From NCBI GenBank assembly GCA_051294375.1, contig CM119266.1, forward strand, positions 1,183,554 through 1,247,553: DNA of 64,000 nucleotides, written 5' to 3'. The DNA comes from Paraspadella gotoi (taxonomy: Eukaryota > Chaetognatha). Below, one piece after another: positions 1 to 14,442 of this stretch. Every line of letters starts with the position of its first letter. Position 1 is the stretch's first letter. Under the pieces are notes generated by a model. That model was given only the letters and a program-made list of their open reading frames with translations. It ran no database searches and was not told the DNA's origin. Made by a program: the position numbers and the translations under genes.

Positions 1-178
1 ATGGTCAGGTCTCCCTTCTTTCTCTTTCGTCTCACTTAATAGCACCGCCATTATAAATTTACAATTTACAATTTACTTAATACGATCTCTGAATAATTAT
101 TTTCATTTTCATTTCGTTTAAAAATCTTCATATATAACGATTATTCCTATGAACTGAACTGAAGAGAGTATTATTTGT

Positions 179-243
179 AAAAAAAAGAACAAAAAAAATG
201 TAATATTAAACTTTAATATTACATTTTTTTTGTTCTTTTTTTT
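179..243. repeat. perfect 32-bp inverted repeat with a 1-bp spacer
   Basis: Bases 179-210 are the exact reverse complement of 212-243, with a single C at 211 between them. The arms are A/T-rich but not simple sequence, since they contain the interior string GAAC...ATGTAATATTAAA. The flanking bases 178 and 244 do not pair, so the ends are sharp. It could be a fold-back element, a cruciform or a read-inversion artefact. Confidence 0.9.
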
Positions 244-462
244 TAATTTAAAGCTAAGGCTAAGTTCTTAGGGACGCGGGAATGTTGAAAGGCCACCCGA
301 AAAAGGGGATAGAACGGGAAGGAAAAGGAAATAAAGACAAGTATTAAAGAAAACGACGTCATTTTTAAGTAAATAGATGTCATCGTATTTTTTGAATCAT
401 TAATTCCGTCTCTGGTTAAAAAAGTAGCTAATTTCAATATGAAAGGGAGCGATTGCGGGAGA

Positions 463-477
463 GAGGAGGGAGGGAGG

Positions 478-547
<70 letters not shown>
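463..547. repeat. (GA)n microsatellite
   Basis: Starts as GAGG/GGGA units and becomes an uninterrupted GA repeat from about 482. Ordinary dinucleotide microsatellite. Confidence 0.9.
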
Positions 548-553
<6 letters not shown>

Positions 554-861
554 CAAAATATTCATTTTGATAGAACTTTTTTGTTGGTCTTATGCCAATT
601 TTTAATTTTTAACACCAGACTGACAAGAAATTATTGATACTGAAAAGCATGATTAAACTTTAATCGTGACTGATTGACTCGGTAATTGCCTAAATTATCT
701 TACAAACGCATTTTGCATTCCTAGAAAACGAGTAAACTTCTCCACATCCTCCTTTCGCAAAACTTAAGTCTTTAGGCAAACATTTAATTTTCTGGATTTT
801 GCGCGAGAAAGAGAGAAAGAAACATACTCTCGTTTTTTTCACATCCTCCTTTGCATCGTAT

Positions 862-876
862 TATCTCTCTCTCTTC

Positions 877-939
<63 letters not shown>

Positions 940-964
940 CTCTGTCTCTCTCTCTCTCTCTCTC
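862..964. repeat. (CT)n microsatellite, interrupted
   Basis: Dinucleotide CT tract broken by CTC, CTG and TT variants. The reading frames across it are leucine/serine artefacts. Confidence 0.9.
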
Positions 965-1151
965 AGTCCACCTTAGTTCCTGCCTGAGTCGTCGCTTTAT
1001 TTGTAAAAAGATGAAAGTTTGAGAGATAAAAGCGAATGACGCAAAACTGTGAGTGTGAATGATTCACTGTGAATGAAGAGGCGATATTGTTATCGTTGTT
1101 GATGTCACCCACGTCATCGTCGTCGCGCGAGAAAGAGGACGTAACTCGAGG

Positions 1152-1446
1152 TATAAAGAGGACGGTCGGGTCAAGACGGACTTAAATCGAGTTAAACCGA
1201 AACAGAAACTTTGCTCAAACAGACTCCTACAAATATTGAAAAAAAAAAACAACAAAACAAAAGATACTAAAAAAAAACGTAAAAAAATAGTAACTGTTAT
1301 ACAAATTTACGAAGCTCAGGGAGCAAAACGAAAGAAAAACCCCCAAGACCTCAAGAAGAAAAAAAGTACCTCGAAACAAATAAAACCGATTTTTTTTTAC
1401 TCACTCTCTCACCCTCTCTCTCTCTCTCTCTCTCTGCTATAAAAAG
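1152..1446 (+). promoter_or_regulatory. candidate core promoter region (two TATA-like boxes)
   Basis: TATAAAG occurs at 1152-1158 in a GC-richer context just after a GACGTAACTCGAG string, and TATAAAAAG at 1438-1446. They lie about 565 and 280 bp upstream of the first metalloproteinase ATG. Either could serve the gene, or an unseen leader exon could lie between. Placement is by motif only. Confidence 0.25.
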
Positions 1447-1719
1447 AAACTTGTCTCTCCCTCTCACTCTCTCTCAATCCGATAAATTTCTCACACTGAC
1501 TCCGCAGGCGGAAAAAAATAATAAAATAAATTTTCCATTTAAAAACCCAATTAACTTTTTTCTTAACTGCGTGAATCTCTTATCTCGTCTCCCCCTCCCC
1601 TCCCTCCTCCTCCTCGTCCTTCTCCCTCCTTCCCTCTCACTCCCCTTTTCCCCCTCCTCCCTCTCCTCACGACTCGGGGGCGCCGCCGCCCCCGCCGCCC
1701 GATCGACGCAGAGACGCCG

Positions 1720-5257
<3,538 letters not shown>

Positions 5258-5619
5258 TCGATTTCCTTGATTTTTTTTGATCAATTTTGTTATGTAATTT
5301 TTCTTTTGAATTGATTTTTCATTTATTAGTTTTTTGATTAACAAAACTATGTTACTTTTTAAAATTTTGCTCAGAATAAAAATTAAATTATTGATTTGTA
5401 CTAATTTCATATCCCCAAAAATAGTTACAGTTATAGAATCAAATTTTACGCCAATTCGAACAGCAATGCTGACAATAATCACTGAAATTATTATTTTTTG
5501 TTTCTGATTTATTGGCTTCGAGTTATTATTATTCAAATCTCAATTCATCAATAAAATCCGTAAACATTGTTATTATTTTCGTCGACTATAAGTTTTATTC
5601 GTTTATCTGCCTCCCCTCT

Positions 5620-5795
5620 CAAGTAAGCGCCGAGCCGGAAAACAACGCCGCAATTAGTGCCGCCGACCCAAAAGACGCCGCCAACGACGCCGCTTCGCTC
5701 GGTAGTGCCGTCGTTAACGGGGATCTCGTCTTCGTCGTGTTTGGCGCCGGCGTTGTCTTCAAATTCTGTAATAGAGAGATAGGGATGTTATATTA
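5620..5795 (+). other. possible alternative 3' coding exon downstream of the metalloproteinase
   Basis: An island of GC-rich, exon-like codons in AT-rich DNA, 360 bp after the metalloproteinase stop. It is preceded by a pyrimidine tract and CTCAAG. The open frame is Ala/Asp-rich and then hydrophobic (DLVFVVFGAGVVFKFC) before TAA. This would fit a membrane-anchoring alternative tail for the enzyme upstream. However, no donor in the preceding exon matches its phase cleanly, so it may be unrelated. Confidence 0.3.
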
Positions 5796-6293
5796 AAACG
5801 AATGATAACAACATGTTACGTTTAAACTTCTCGATTCTAATTCTGAACAAAGAATGAAAATTAATATCTAGTTATGATATTATCGGTATCAAAACCGGAA
5901 TAATCGGCACTTTTTAATTTCCTACCCGCCACGAGGATTGTGGATTAGCTTTGAAAAGCTCGTTTCATTATCCTCTTGGACCACCTACGGATTAGCGGAG
6001 CTTAGATTTAGAACTCAAAAGTAATAAACCCGTTGAACAGGTAAGAAAACGCGCCGACAAGTGTTGCAGCAAAGGCTAAATTGGAAAATAAAATAATATT
6101 TTCCAACTTTCAGTTTTTAAAAGCTTAAGTTAAGGTCAGCGATATTACCTTAACAATCACACTAACGTGCAATATTAAAGATTAAGCTTTTCTCATTTCA
6201 TGGAAGGAAACTTTCCTTGATTTTTCTGAGCCAAAAAAATTACCACGCGACAATATTATATATAATTATTTTTATTTCTTCGAAGCTCCTACA
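5796..6293. other. intergenic, AT-rich
   Basis: No coding exon seen. It holds likely polyadenylation and termination sequence for the gene on the left and the proximal upstream region of the hydrolase gene on the right. Confidence 0.5.
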
Positions 6294-7520
6294 ATGAATC
6301 GCCATCTCCTGAGGTGAGTTCTGGGTTAGAGTAATGTACTACTACTTCAAAGCAATGATTTCTCCACACCCTCCTCATTTTAAGGTTTTCTTTCACGCGC
6401 GAGTTGATTTTCGCTTCTCGTAGACAAATTCACGGCGGTGAGTGTGAGCCTGTCTTTGCGCGTGCGAGATGTGAGAAATCAATGTGAGAAATCAACGCGT
6501 GACTTTGACGAGTGAATTTGATTGTTCAGATCGACGCGAAAAATCTCCCGCGATCGGAATTTTGACTCAGACGACGAAAAGAAAAATGATTCGTTTGGGA
6601 GATCAATTTTTTCCTGGTACAACAAATTGATTTGTCATGATTCGTTTAATTTTGAATTATTTATTAAAAGAATAGTAACCGAGTTTTTATATCAATAAAT
6701 TACAATCGCCAAAAATCTCCTGCCACTTCATTTCAACTCGAATCACACAACTCACGCGCCTTTCACCAAAGCCTCCTACGTGAAGTGGTTGGAGTCGGCG
6801 GGAGCTCACGTGATTCCGGTGAAGGTGAACCAGTCAAGCGCTTATTACGAGCGCCTATTCGGCTTTCTAAACGGAATTCTACTGCCAGGTGCTTCCAATC
6901 CCGAGATATAATTTATTTGCATGTATGGCGCAAAAGCTAAAATCTATTTTCATACGAACACTAATAGAAATTAAATACATATTGAATTAACTGAAAATTT
7001 AAGCAGGCCTTTCTTCTTCAATAAATGATTTTTTTTCTTAAATCAGTTAGCCCTTTGTTTTATTTTCATAGCCATTTGCTTTTTTTTCCTACAGGAGGCG
7101 CTCAAAACCTTACGGATAGCGGGTACGCCATCGTTTCAAACTGGTTCCTCGAGCGATCGAAAGCGGCCCTCGATCAGGAAAACGACTATTTTCCAATCTG
7201 GGGAACTTGTCTCGGCTTCGAACAACTGCTCGTCATCGCCGGACAAGTCCGAAGCCACGAACTTGACCTGTGAGTGGAGCCGAGGCAGCAGGGAGGAGGA
7301 TAGCACAGTCTTGTCTTTTTAAAAGTTACTGAATGACGAGTGTGCCTGGTGTGCATCGTGTGTCTACTTTACGATCATATTATAACCTCCTAACGTTTTA
7401 TTTCCTTTTGTTATAAATGAAAACAGTGTGAAAAACATATTTTTAAATATTTTTATTACTATCTTCCTTTTTTTCGTTTTTTCACGCTTTCGTTCTATAT
7501 TTCCTTCTTTCTGTCAATCT

Positions 7521-7606
<86 letters not shown>

Positions 7607-9752
7607 TTCCTACCCCCTCCTTCCACCAGCTGCGCCGGCACCAAGACGTATGTCTTCCCTCAAATTCACCCCGAACTCTCCGTCGCGTCTCCTGACGGGC
7701 GGTTTGAAGCCGGAGACGCTCGTTACCATGGCGACGGAAGGCGTGGCGCCTCACTTCAACAAGTGGGGCTTCTACAGGTCGCGATTCGAGAAGAACGACG
7801 TCTTGAAGGATTTTTTCGAGATCGTGGCGACGGTGGAGGACGAGGAAGGAAACGATGTCGTCACTTTCGTCGAGTCAAAGAGATATCCAGTTTATGGTGG
7901 GTGAAGTGAAGAGTGGGAAGAGTGAAAAGTGGGTGAAGTGAAGAGAAGGGAAGAGTGAGAAGTGGGTGAAGTGAAGAGAAGTAGGAGTCTACGTCGTTCT
8001 TAGAAATCGAGGAAGACTTTATCAATGGAGATTTTCATTAAAATCTGACTACCAAATAATGTCAACGCCCCTGGGAAAAATTCAGGTAAAAATCAGATGT
8101 AAAAACACTCAATTCCGATCCTGTTACATCTCAAGGGCTCGCATTTTTTTTCTCTTGACAATTAACCATCATTTTGACATCAAACCATCAGATTCAAATA
8201 GACTGGTCAGCTCGGGAAAATATTTTTGACGCAATTTTTATATATAAAATAAAGGGATTTCTCAACTTCAATACAATGTCAACGCATTTAAGGTATGTTG
8301 TCATTTTACAATAAACTTCAAATTCAGGAATCCGATAGCAATATGTCTGAAGGGCTCTCAAAATTTTTCTTCACATTTTATTTGGTTATTTTAACATGAT
8401 ACGATCATGGTAAAGTGAATTAGTCCATTTTGGTGAAATTTTTATTTAAAGTAAAAGTAAAAGAGGAGCTAACGATCGGAATTCTAAGAGTTTTCAACCG
8501 GGATTCAAAAAAAATCTTATATGGCGAAAATCTTCCAAAGAAGGGGTGGATTTTCCGAAGATTTTGGTTAATATTTTCTATATTTATGGTCGGATTTTTT
8601 TGAAACTTAACAATAGCAATATTGCCATCAATCTACATTGTCCGGTCAAAGAATATATTAAAAAAACCTCTGACTTTTTTCGTCAGAGCTTAGTCCTAAG
8701 AGAAGGGAAGAGTGAGAAGTGAGAGGAAAAGTGAGAGGAGAAGTGAGGACAAAGGAGAGTGATGAGGTAGTGTTTTATTGTTTGTCACTTCTAACATCCT
8801 CGTGTCAAATTACAGGGAGGTCCAGGACTAATGGGACTAACTTCAAGTCCTTACAGCACAAAAACGGTTTATGTCTTGAAAATCCAACAGTAACTACTGT
8901 AATTCAAGCTTTTTGCATAACATGTCAAATTTCTTCGCGCTGCTTCCTTACAAAATTTAGGGAAAATTTGGCGAAAATCAAGATGAAGGATAATGACTTC
9001 TGACTTTTGGCCGGGCAGATTTTCGGACTTCAAATCCCCTGATTGATGAAAATGTAGGATACTGAAGCTGAATGTACCACGCATCCCCTGTAGAACTGTC
9101 GACCTTCTGACAGCAACAATAGTGATAGAAATGACAGCATTCCCAACGGGCGCGGTCCTAAAAGCATTTCCTGCCTTATCCGAGTAATTAGAGATTAGAG
9201 AAGGTCATGGTTACCGAAAGTGAATCTTTTTAATTGATTGTGTTTCTTTACAACATTTTACAAGTGTACCAAGTTTCATTCATTTTTTTTATTTACCTTT
9301 CCAAACGATTTTTTTAAAGTTAGTACCTAAAGAGCCCGACCTCCCTGTATATGTTTACATTTGATATATTGACACCTATTTCAATTGGTTTGGTTACAAT
9401 TTAAAATTTTAAATTAAAAAAACTAAAATTAGAAAACACTGTAACCTTGCTCCAACCCACCACCCCAGCCAACCAATTCCACCCCGAGAAAGTGGCCTTC
9501 GAGCACGGTCCTGAACTCAACATAACCCGCACTGAGACCGCGCTGCGTGCCACCCTCGATCTTGCCGCATTCTTCGTGGAAGAGGCGCGGCGGAGCAGCC
9601 ACGCCTTTCCCGACGCCGCCGCCGAACACCGCGCATCCATCCGGCGTCGCCGGCCAGTGGAGACGCTCAAGAGGATCGGGTCGGTCTACGAGGAGTGCTA
9701 CTTCTTCGACGAGGATGAGGAGGAGGAGGAGGAAGAGGAAGAGGAAGATTGA
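6294..9752 (+). CDS. GGH: gamma-glutamyl hydrolase (folate polyglutamate hydrolase)
   Basis: Peptidase C26 enzyme that removes gamma-linked glutamates from folyl- and antifolyl-polyglutamates, normally in lysosomes or secreted. Exons: 6294-6313, 6385-6437, 6530-6616, 6772-6888, 7095-7269, 7646-7896, 9469-9752. Phases fit at every junction and the total is 329 codons including the stop; human GGH has 318 residues. Visible family blocks: the N-terminal PAIGILTQ strand, ASYVKWLESAGA, NGILLPGG, the nucleophile loop GTCLGFEQL (catalytic Cys) and the catalytic His in ANQFHPEK. The first 20 residues are basic rather than a clear hydrophobic signal, so the first exon is the least certain. Odd features: a C-terminal run of about twelve Asp/Glu residues from a GAG/GAA repeat, and a mobile element in the last intron. 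Confidence 0.92.
7525..7602. repeat. (CT)n microsatellite in a GGH intron
   Basis: Uninterrupted CT repeat immediately upstream of the polypyrimidine tract of GGH exon 6; it may add to the splice-site pyrimidine tract. Confidence 0.9.
7982..8697 (+). mobile_element. 716-bp non-autonomous DNA element, copy 1 (GGH intron)
   Basis: Flanked by a perfect 8-bp direct repeat AAGAGAAG (7974-7981 and 8698-8705). A near-identical copy lies in reverse orientation at 61005-61725. The ends begin TAGGAG and finish TCCT, a very short inverted terminus. Near the 3' end is a hairpin CTCTGAC...GTCAGAG. No open frame. The 8-bp duplication suggests a hAT-like element. The TCTAC near the left end and hairpin plus CTAA at the right also resemble a Helitron. 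The flank is purine-rich, so the duplication could be partly chance. Confidence 0.7.
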
Positions 9753-11456
9753 GGAATGAGAAGAACGACGAAGACGATGAATTCTGAGAGCTCTTTTTTC
9801 TAAAAACGCCCCATTTCAGTTCTTTAATCCCTAAACTTAATTATAATCTTGATATTAATCCTGATCTCATGCCAAACCCATTACCCAATCTCTAACTAGC
9901 GGTAGCCGACCAAATTCAAATTTTAATGGAACAGCAATTAAAACTAATCCATTATTATGTTATTAATTATTGTGTTAAAATATTTTTTTTGCAAAAATGT
10001 TTCCGAACCATGAGTAATTCGCTAATTATATTATTATATTTGCTATATAACAACGAAGGAAGCAGGCGTGGTTTATTAAGGGAGAAATAGGAGGAGTTTT
10101 ATTGACATAAGAACACGTTGGGATGATGATAATTAACATACAAAATATGTAGATTATGCAGAGAAAAGGCAGGCAATAAACAATATAACAAATAGTCCAT
10201 AAGGAGTTTGATGTTGTTTCTTGAAGGTAAGTTGAAGAGTGATCTAGTTCCCTCTCTCGTTTCTCTGCCGTCGGTTTCCTGAGAGAAGCCTCCTCTCTGA
10301 TTGGTTCAATCAGAATAAAAGACGGAGAGCCAAGAGAGACAAGCCACTTGATAAACCATTCTCTGCGTTGATAATGTTAAAAAAATTTTTTGGATATTTT
10401 AAGTTTTTTTAATTGATTCTGATAGAGCTTAAAAAGTTAAGCAAAAATATAATTACAACTTTTTAAAATTTTTATGTTTTATTACTAAAAATTAGTTAAA
10501 ACTGCTAAAATCATCGGATGATGATGATGATGATAATTTTTTAAGGTTTTTCTCAATTTTAACCCACTTATCATCAAAATATTGAAAAAAGAATTATACT
10601 TTGTATAGATAACTTTTCATAAGCTATTTGAATCTGCTTTTAAAAATAAAAAAATCCAAAAAAAATTTTTGACATTTCCTATCTATAAATAAATATTAAA
10701 AAATTAAATTACTAATGCTTCTTGCCATTTAGAAAATTTTGCTCCATTGAAAGTTTTCTCAGAAATGTATGAAGTTTCATTTGGAAAGGTTCCCAAATCA
10801 AACTAATTTGACCCACCCCATTGACGAAGTTTGGCTCTACTCTAACCTTAATCTTTAAGATAATTTTTAAACTCAACTTAATTCCAAATTTAAGATGAAA
10901 TGGAACAGGAGAAAATAATTCCGAGTTTTTTATCAAATGTTTATTTATTTTGACGATTTGCTGTTTTTATGGTTGTTTTATATTTTGCTCAGTCTTTTTC
11001 AATCTTTTCATAAAAAAAGAATATTTATTATCTTCAAGCAACAAAATGAGCAATCAGAAAAAAAATATATTCATGGATGACAAAAAGCTGACAAATCAAA
11101 TCCTAAAAGATCGGACTGTCAAACTTTTTAAGATTATTTCGATTGTAATCGCTGAATAATGTGGTTTTTCGGTTTTAAATTCAAGAAATAAACAATAATA
11201 AAGTCGGAATTTTTTTAACAATGGTTTGTGCAAAGTTGAACAATGACGTATAAAAAAAGGCCGATCCACTTTAGTTGCTCCATGGGACATTGTACAATGT
11301 ACAATATAAACTGACATTGTGTAAATTCTTTCTTTTCGTTGTATTAGTAGATTTGTTAAGGAAAAACGAAGGTTTTTAATTGCAAGAACAACGATTATAA
11401 AAACATAGAGACGTACATGTTTCGACTCATTGGTTCGAGTCTTCATCAGCGTTGAT
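9753..11456. other. intergenic, AT-rich
   Basis: No supported coding exon. Contains a short GAT repeat near 10515-10533, a GC-richer block at 10255-10330 with a small hairpin (GATTGGTTCAATC), and otherwise AT-rich sequence. Confidence 0.5.
11411..11451 (-). repeat. hammerhead-like repeat tail (CTGATGA ... GAAAC)
   Basis: On the minus strand the order is CTGATGA, an A, the stem GACTC / GAGTC around GAACCAAT, then GAAAC, followed by ACATGTACGTC. This has the conserved core strings of a hammerhead ribozyme and a GTC at the expected cleavage position. The extra A before stem II and the absence of a convincing stem I mean catalytic activity is doubtful. It lies 6 bp after the stop codon of the minus-strand cysteine-rich exon. 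Confidence 0.45.
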
Positions 11457-11694
11457 TCAATTTGACAGACAATTAACTTTTAAGACTTGTGTCGAAACCA
11501 AGACTAACTTGATTAATTGAAAAGCCAATGCGACTATCACCAGAGCCACCCTTCCAGAATACCACCATCGTCTGACCTTGATCCCGAGGCAAGACTCCCA
11601 GTCGACGTTGCACTTGGGCGTCGTGCAGCAACAGCGTTGTGCGTGATGTTGGCAAATGAGATTCGTGTTGGTGCAGCCAGACGCGTTGGTTTTC
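11457..11694 (-). CDS. cysteine-rich protein, last exon with hydrophobic C-terminus
   Basis: Minus-strand exon starting after AAAG at 11695 and ending with TGA at 11457-11459. It joins in phase to the exon at 11762-11970 across a 67-bp intron. It encodes CTNTNLIC, then RCCCTTPKC, then CNVDWESC, followed by WWYSGRVALVIVALAF and more hydrophobic residues. That suggests a C-terminal membrane segment or GPI-anchor signal. The Cys pattern repeats that of the two upstream exons. Family not recognised; Ly6-like proteins share the general plan but not the spacing. The acceptor lacks a good pyrimidine tract, so the exon start is tentative. Confidence 0.5.
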
Positions 11695-11761
11695 CTTTCA
11701 GTTTTAAGAATTTAGAAATTAGCCGAAGGACAACCGCCATAGGTACAAGAATATTAATTAC

Positions 11762-11970
11762 CCTTGCAGCTCGTAGAAACAAGTAGGACGAAACTTCTCG
11801 TTCCCAATGCAATCGCTAAACTTGGGCTCCACGTAGGATGTCTGAGTGAAACACGTGATCTTCGTGCGGGTGTTCGGCGGAGATTTGGACAAGGCGTTGC
11901 AGGTCTGCCAGTCCACGTTGCAGGAGTCTTCCCCGCAAGCGCAGCAGGCGTTGTAGGAGCAGGTGTGGTT
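11762..11970 (-). CDS. cysteine-rich protein, internal exon
   Basis: Minus-strand exon with donor at 11761/11760 and acceptor AAAAAG before 11970. It encodes HTCSYNACCACGEDSC followed by NVDWQTC, then a second half with ITCFTQT, DCIG and TCFYELQG. The spacing C-C-x-C-x4-C-x6-C is identical to the other two modules. Likely extracellular, given the many cysteines and the secretion-type context. Family not recognised. The frame stays open upstream to about 12018, so the exon may start earlier. Confidence 0.55.
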
Positions 11971-12018
11971 CTTTTTCAGGGGTGGTTTATTGATTACAAA
12001 GTGGGAGGACAAAGTCAA

Positions 12019-13929
12019 CTATTTTTCTAAATTTCAGCTGTTTAGTTTTTATTTTATAATGATAGATGTAAAATACTACTAAGTAACTTGTTAAAGTTTT
12101 GGGGCCTTATCCAATCAAAGCTGGGGGCAAGATGGCCTATTTATAGAATGAATAGATAAATTTTACATTACCATGATGGAAAAAAAATTGTCGCGGTTTT
12201 AAATTATTGGTTAATTTCACTTTTAAATATTTTTTTTAGCAGGTAAATAGTTTTTAAACATACATACATACATACATACATACATTACGAGCTCCCTAAG
12301 ACTGAATATAAAATGATTCTTTTTCAACAGCAAAAAATTATTTAATGCATACAGATATTACCAAGAAAGGTTGTGTCTAACTTTTTTCATTTCGTTTTGA
12401 TCGAATAGGCTACTTAATGCTCAATGAGAAAATGAATTGTCTTTTACTAGAATAAAATCTTTTATTTTTATTTTTTTTCGAATCGTTTCATACTTGGTAC
12501 TGAAAAGACATCAAGAGATAAATAAAAATATTAATTTTGCTTATGGAAAGGTTACCCAGAGCTTTATGATTTTACTGAAACTTTATAATATATTCTGGAG
12601 CATCTGCAGCATTAGTGTATTTTTAATGCCGCTCTTTTTTGACATATGAATTAAGATTCATCCCTGAATCTATTCAAATGGAGATAAAGCAGCATTCATT
12701 TGACTGAGAAAAGGTAGGGGTTTTTAATCCTAATAGTTTAACAGAAAAGAATCGAAAATTAGCATATGAAAAATTAAAAGATATAAAAGATAAAAAAGCA
12801 ATTTTTTTGAACAACTGACTGTTTTTTGCTTCGTACAGTACTTTGTCGTGTATAAATGAGATACAGCTTATATAAATTATAAAAGGCTTAAGTTTCTCGA
12901 TATGTAAATTTTATTTTTCGATTCTTACATTAAAATGCCAAAAAAATGCTGGAAAGTTGCCGCGACTATTTTATTTTCTTTCATGGAAGGGGCACAAATT
13001 TTACTTCATAAAAAATAATATAAAAATTCAGACTCGGTCAGGCGCACAATGCCGGATCCCCGACGGGGCTGCCGAGGGATCATCGCTAAGGAAGTCAGAC
13101 CCAGGATTACGAATTGCCAAGACCTCCATTTTTCTTTGATCAGTCACTACCTTTTGCTTCAACATACGTTGGACTTCTAGAGTTTCAACTATATGCGGCT
13201 AAGAATCGAGAGGTTAACTTGGTGGAATTTGGTTAACCGTGGCGACATGAACAGCTGGGGAATGGCTGTCGATGTCAAACCAACCTGATGGTTCGTAACC
13301 CTGATGGAATAGGGGTCCGTAACGGTTTCCCTAGCGATGGTATGCAGGGGGGACCGACATTGATGACCTTTCGGACCAAACTCTCCCACTCGGGATTACA
13401 GCGGGGCGTAACGTCGCTGAGTGAGAGAAAGAACTTTTAGAGAGGGGTCATTTAGATGACTGATTGATAAATAGTCAAATTATCATTAACCGGAATTATA
13501 AAACCAATTAAAAATAGTTATTTATGAATTGAATAGAGATCTTAATTCAAATTTTTTTATCCATATTTGACTATTTAAAACGAGAATAAGGAAAACAATT
13601 TTACAATGGCTATCGAAAATTACCCATATGGCGCTTGTGTTATAGAAAACTCCTCGTGTAAACGATTCCGGTTTCTTAGTCCTGCAATTTTCGATTGTTC
13701 ATGAAATCAAATGAAAAATTAACTTAAATTAAAAAAAAAAAATAAATAAATAAAAGAACAATTGTTAAAAATGGCTAATAACAAATCCGTCTTGCAACTC
13801 TGCGGTTGAGGAGCAACTAACTCATTGCAAAAAAAAAAACTACCTCGTACACAGTGCATGCATTGTGCAGTGGACAACTGGACATTGCAAACAAACCCCT
13901 CACAGGCATCGTCAACCTCTCACACTCAC
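12019..13929. other. intron or intergenic DNA within the cysteine-rich locus
   Basis: AT-rich, with a (CATA)n repeat at about 12258-12288 and a GC-richer block at 13025-13440 listed separately. No exon that I could support, although a missing exon of the cysteine-rich gene may lie here. Confidence 0.4.
13025..13440. other. GC-richer non-coding block, probable retroelement remnant
   Basis: Stands out from AT-rich surroundings by composition. It lacks a long frame and has strings such as CCCCGACGGGGCTGCCGAGG and GATTACAGCGGGGCG. The ends are not defined. It resembles the untranslated part of a non-LTR retroelement or a SINE, but I see no diagnostic motif. Confidence 0.3.
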
Positions 13930-14218
13930 GCGTTCAACTTTATCCTGATAAAACAGGTGGGCGGGGCCACGGCAGCCCCGATCCTTGTCGTCATCACCAC
14001 GGGCGGCAGCTCGCGACAAGTCAAGTTCATTTTTTTGTCGACGGTCCAACTTTTCTCGCACTGGGCCATGTAGTTCCAGCAATTTTTGGTATCGCAACAG
14101 CAGCAGTCGGGTGGAGGCTGAGTGGGTTGGGTGAAGTTACTTCCGAGGGAGGGGGGAGGTAGGTGGGGGGGAAGGTTGGGAAAGGAAGATAACTTTGGAA
14201 TTGGGGCCTTGTCGAAGT
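13930..14218 (-). CDS. cysteine-rich protein, upstream exon with proline-rich linker
   Basis: Minus-strand open segment after the acceptor TTTCTTGCCAG. It begins with a Pro-rich linker (NLPPHLPPPSLG, then TQPTQPPPD) and continues with CCCCDTKNC, WNYMAQC, NLTCRELPP and PPTCF. The module matches the two downstream exons in Cys spacing (CCxC-x4-C-x6-C). The donor is uncertain: ACGC/GTGAGT at 13930 looks strong, but its phase does not match the exon at 11970. Another exon between, or a different donor, is therefore likely. Confidence 0.45.
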
Positions 14219-14442
14219 CTGGCAAGAAAGCTTATTTGTTAAATGAATGGATAATTTTTATATTGGTTATATTTTGACGTTAGTGTGAATTACAATAATA
14301 TTTCTAAGTCAAGTATTGAATAATAATAAAATAAGTTTTAAGAGACACCAGTGAGAGAGAAAGATTGAAGGGTTTTGATATGTTATTATCTTGTTACTAT
14401 CATATATTTATTTATTCTTAATCCACCGACCGTATCTCTTGC

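Larger units (their letters stand above)
1..1719. other. 5' flank of the metalloproteinase gene, no coding signal
   Basis: AT-rich flank with no exon I can support. It holds a perfect fold-back at 179-243, a (GA)n tract at about 463-547 and a (CT)n tract at about 862-964. A pyrimidine-rich stretch at 1400-1660 gives leucine/serine/proline-rich reading frames that are low-complexity artefacts. A signal-peptide exon for the downstream metalloproteinase would be expected somewhere here, but I could not identify it. Confidence 0.6.
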
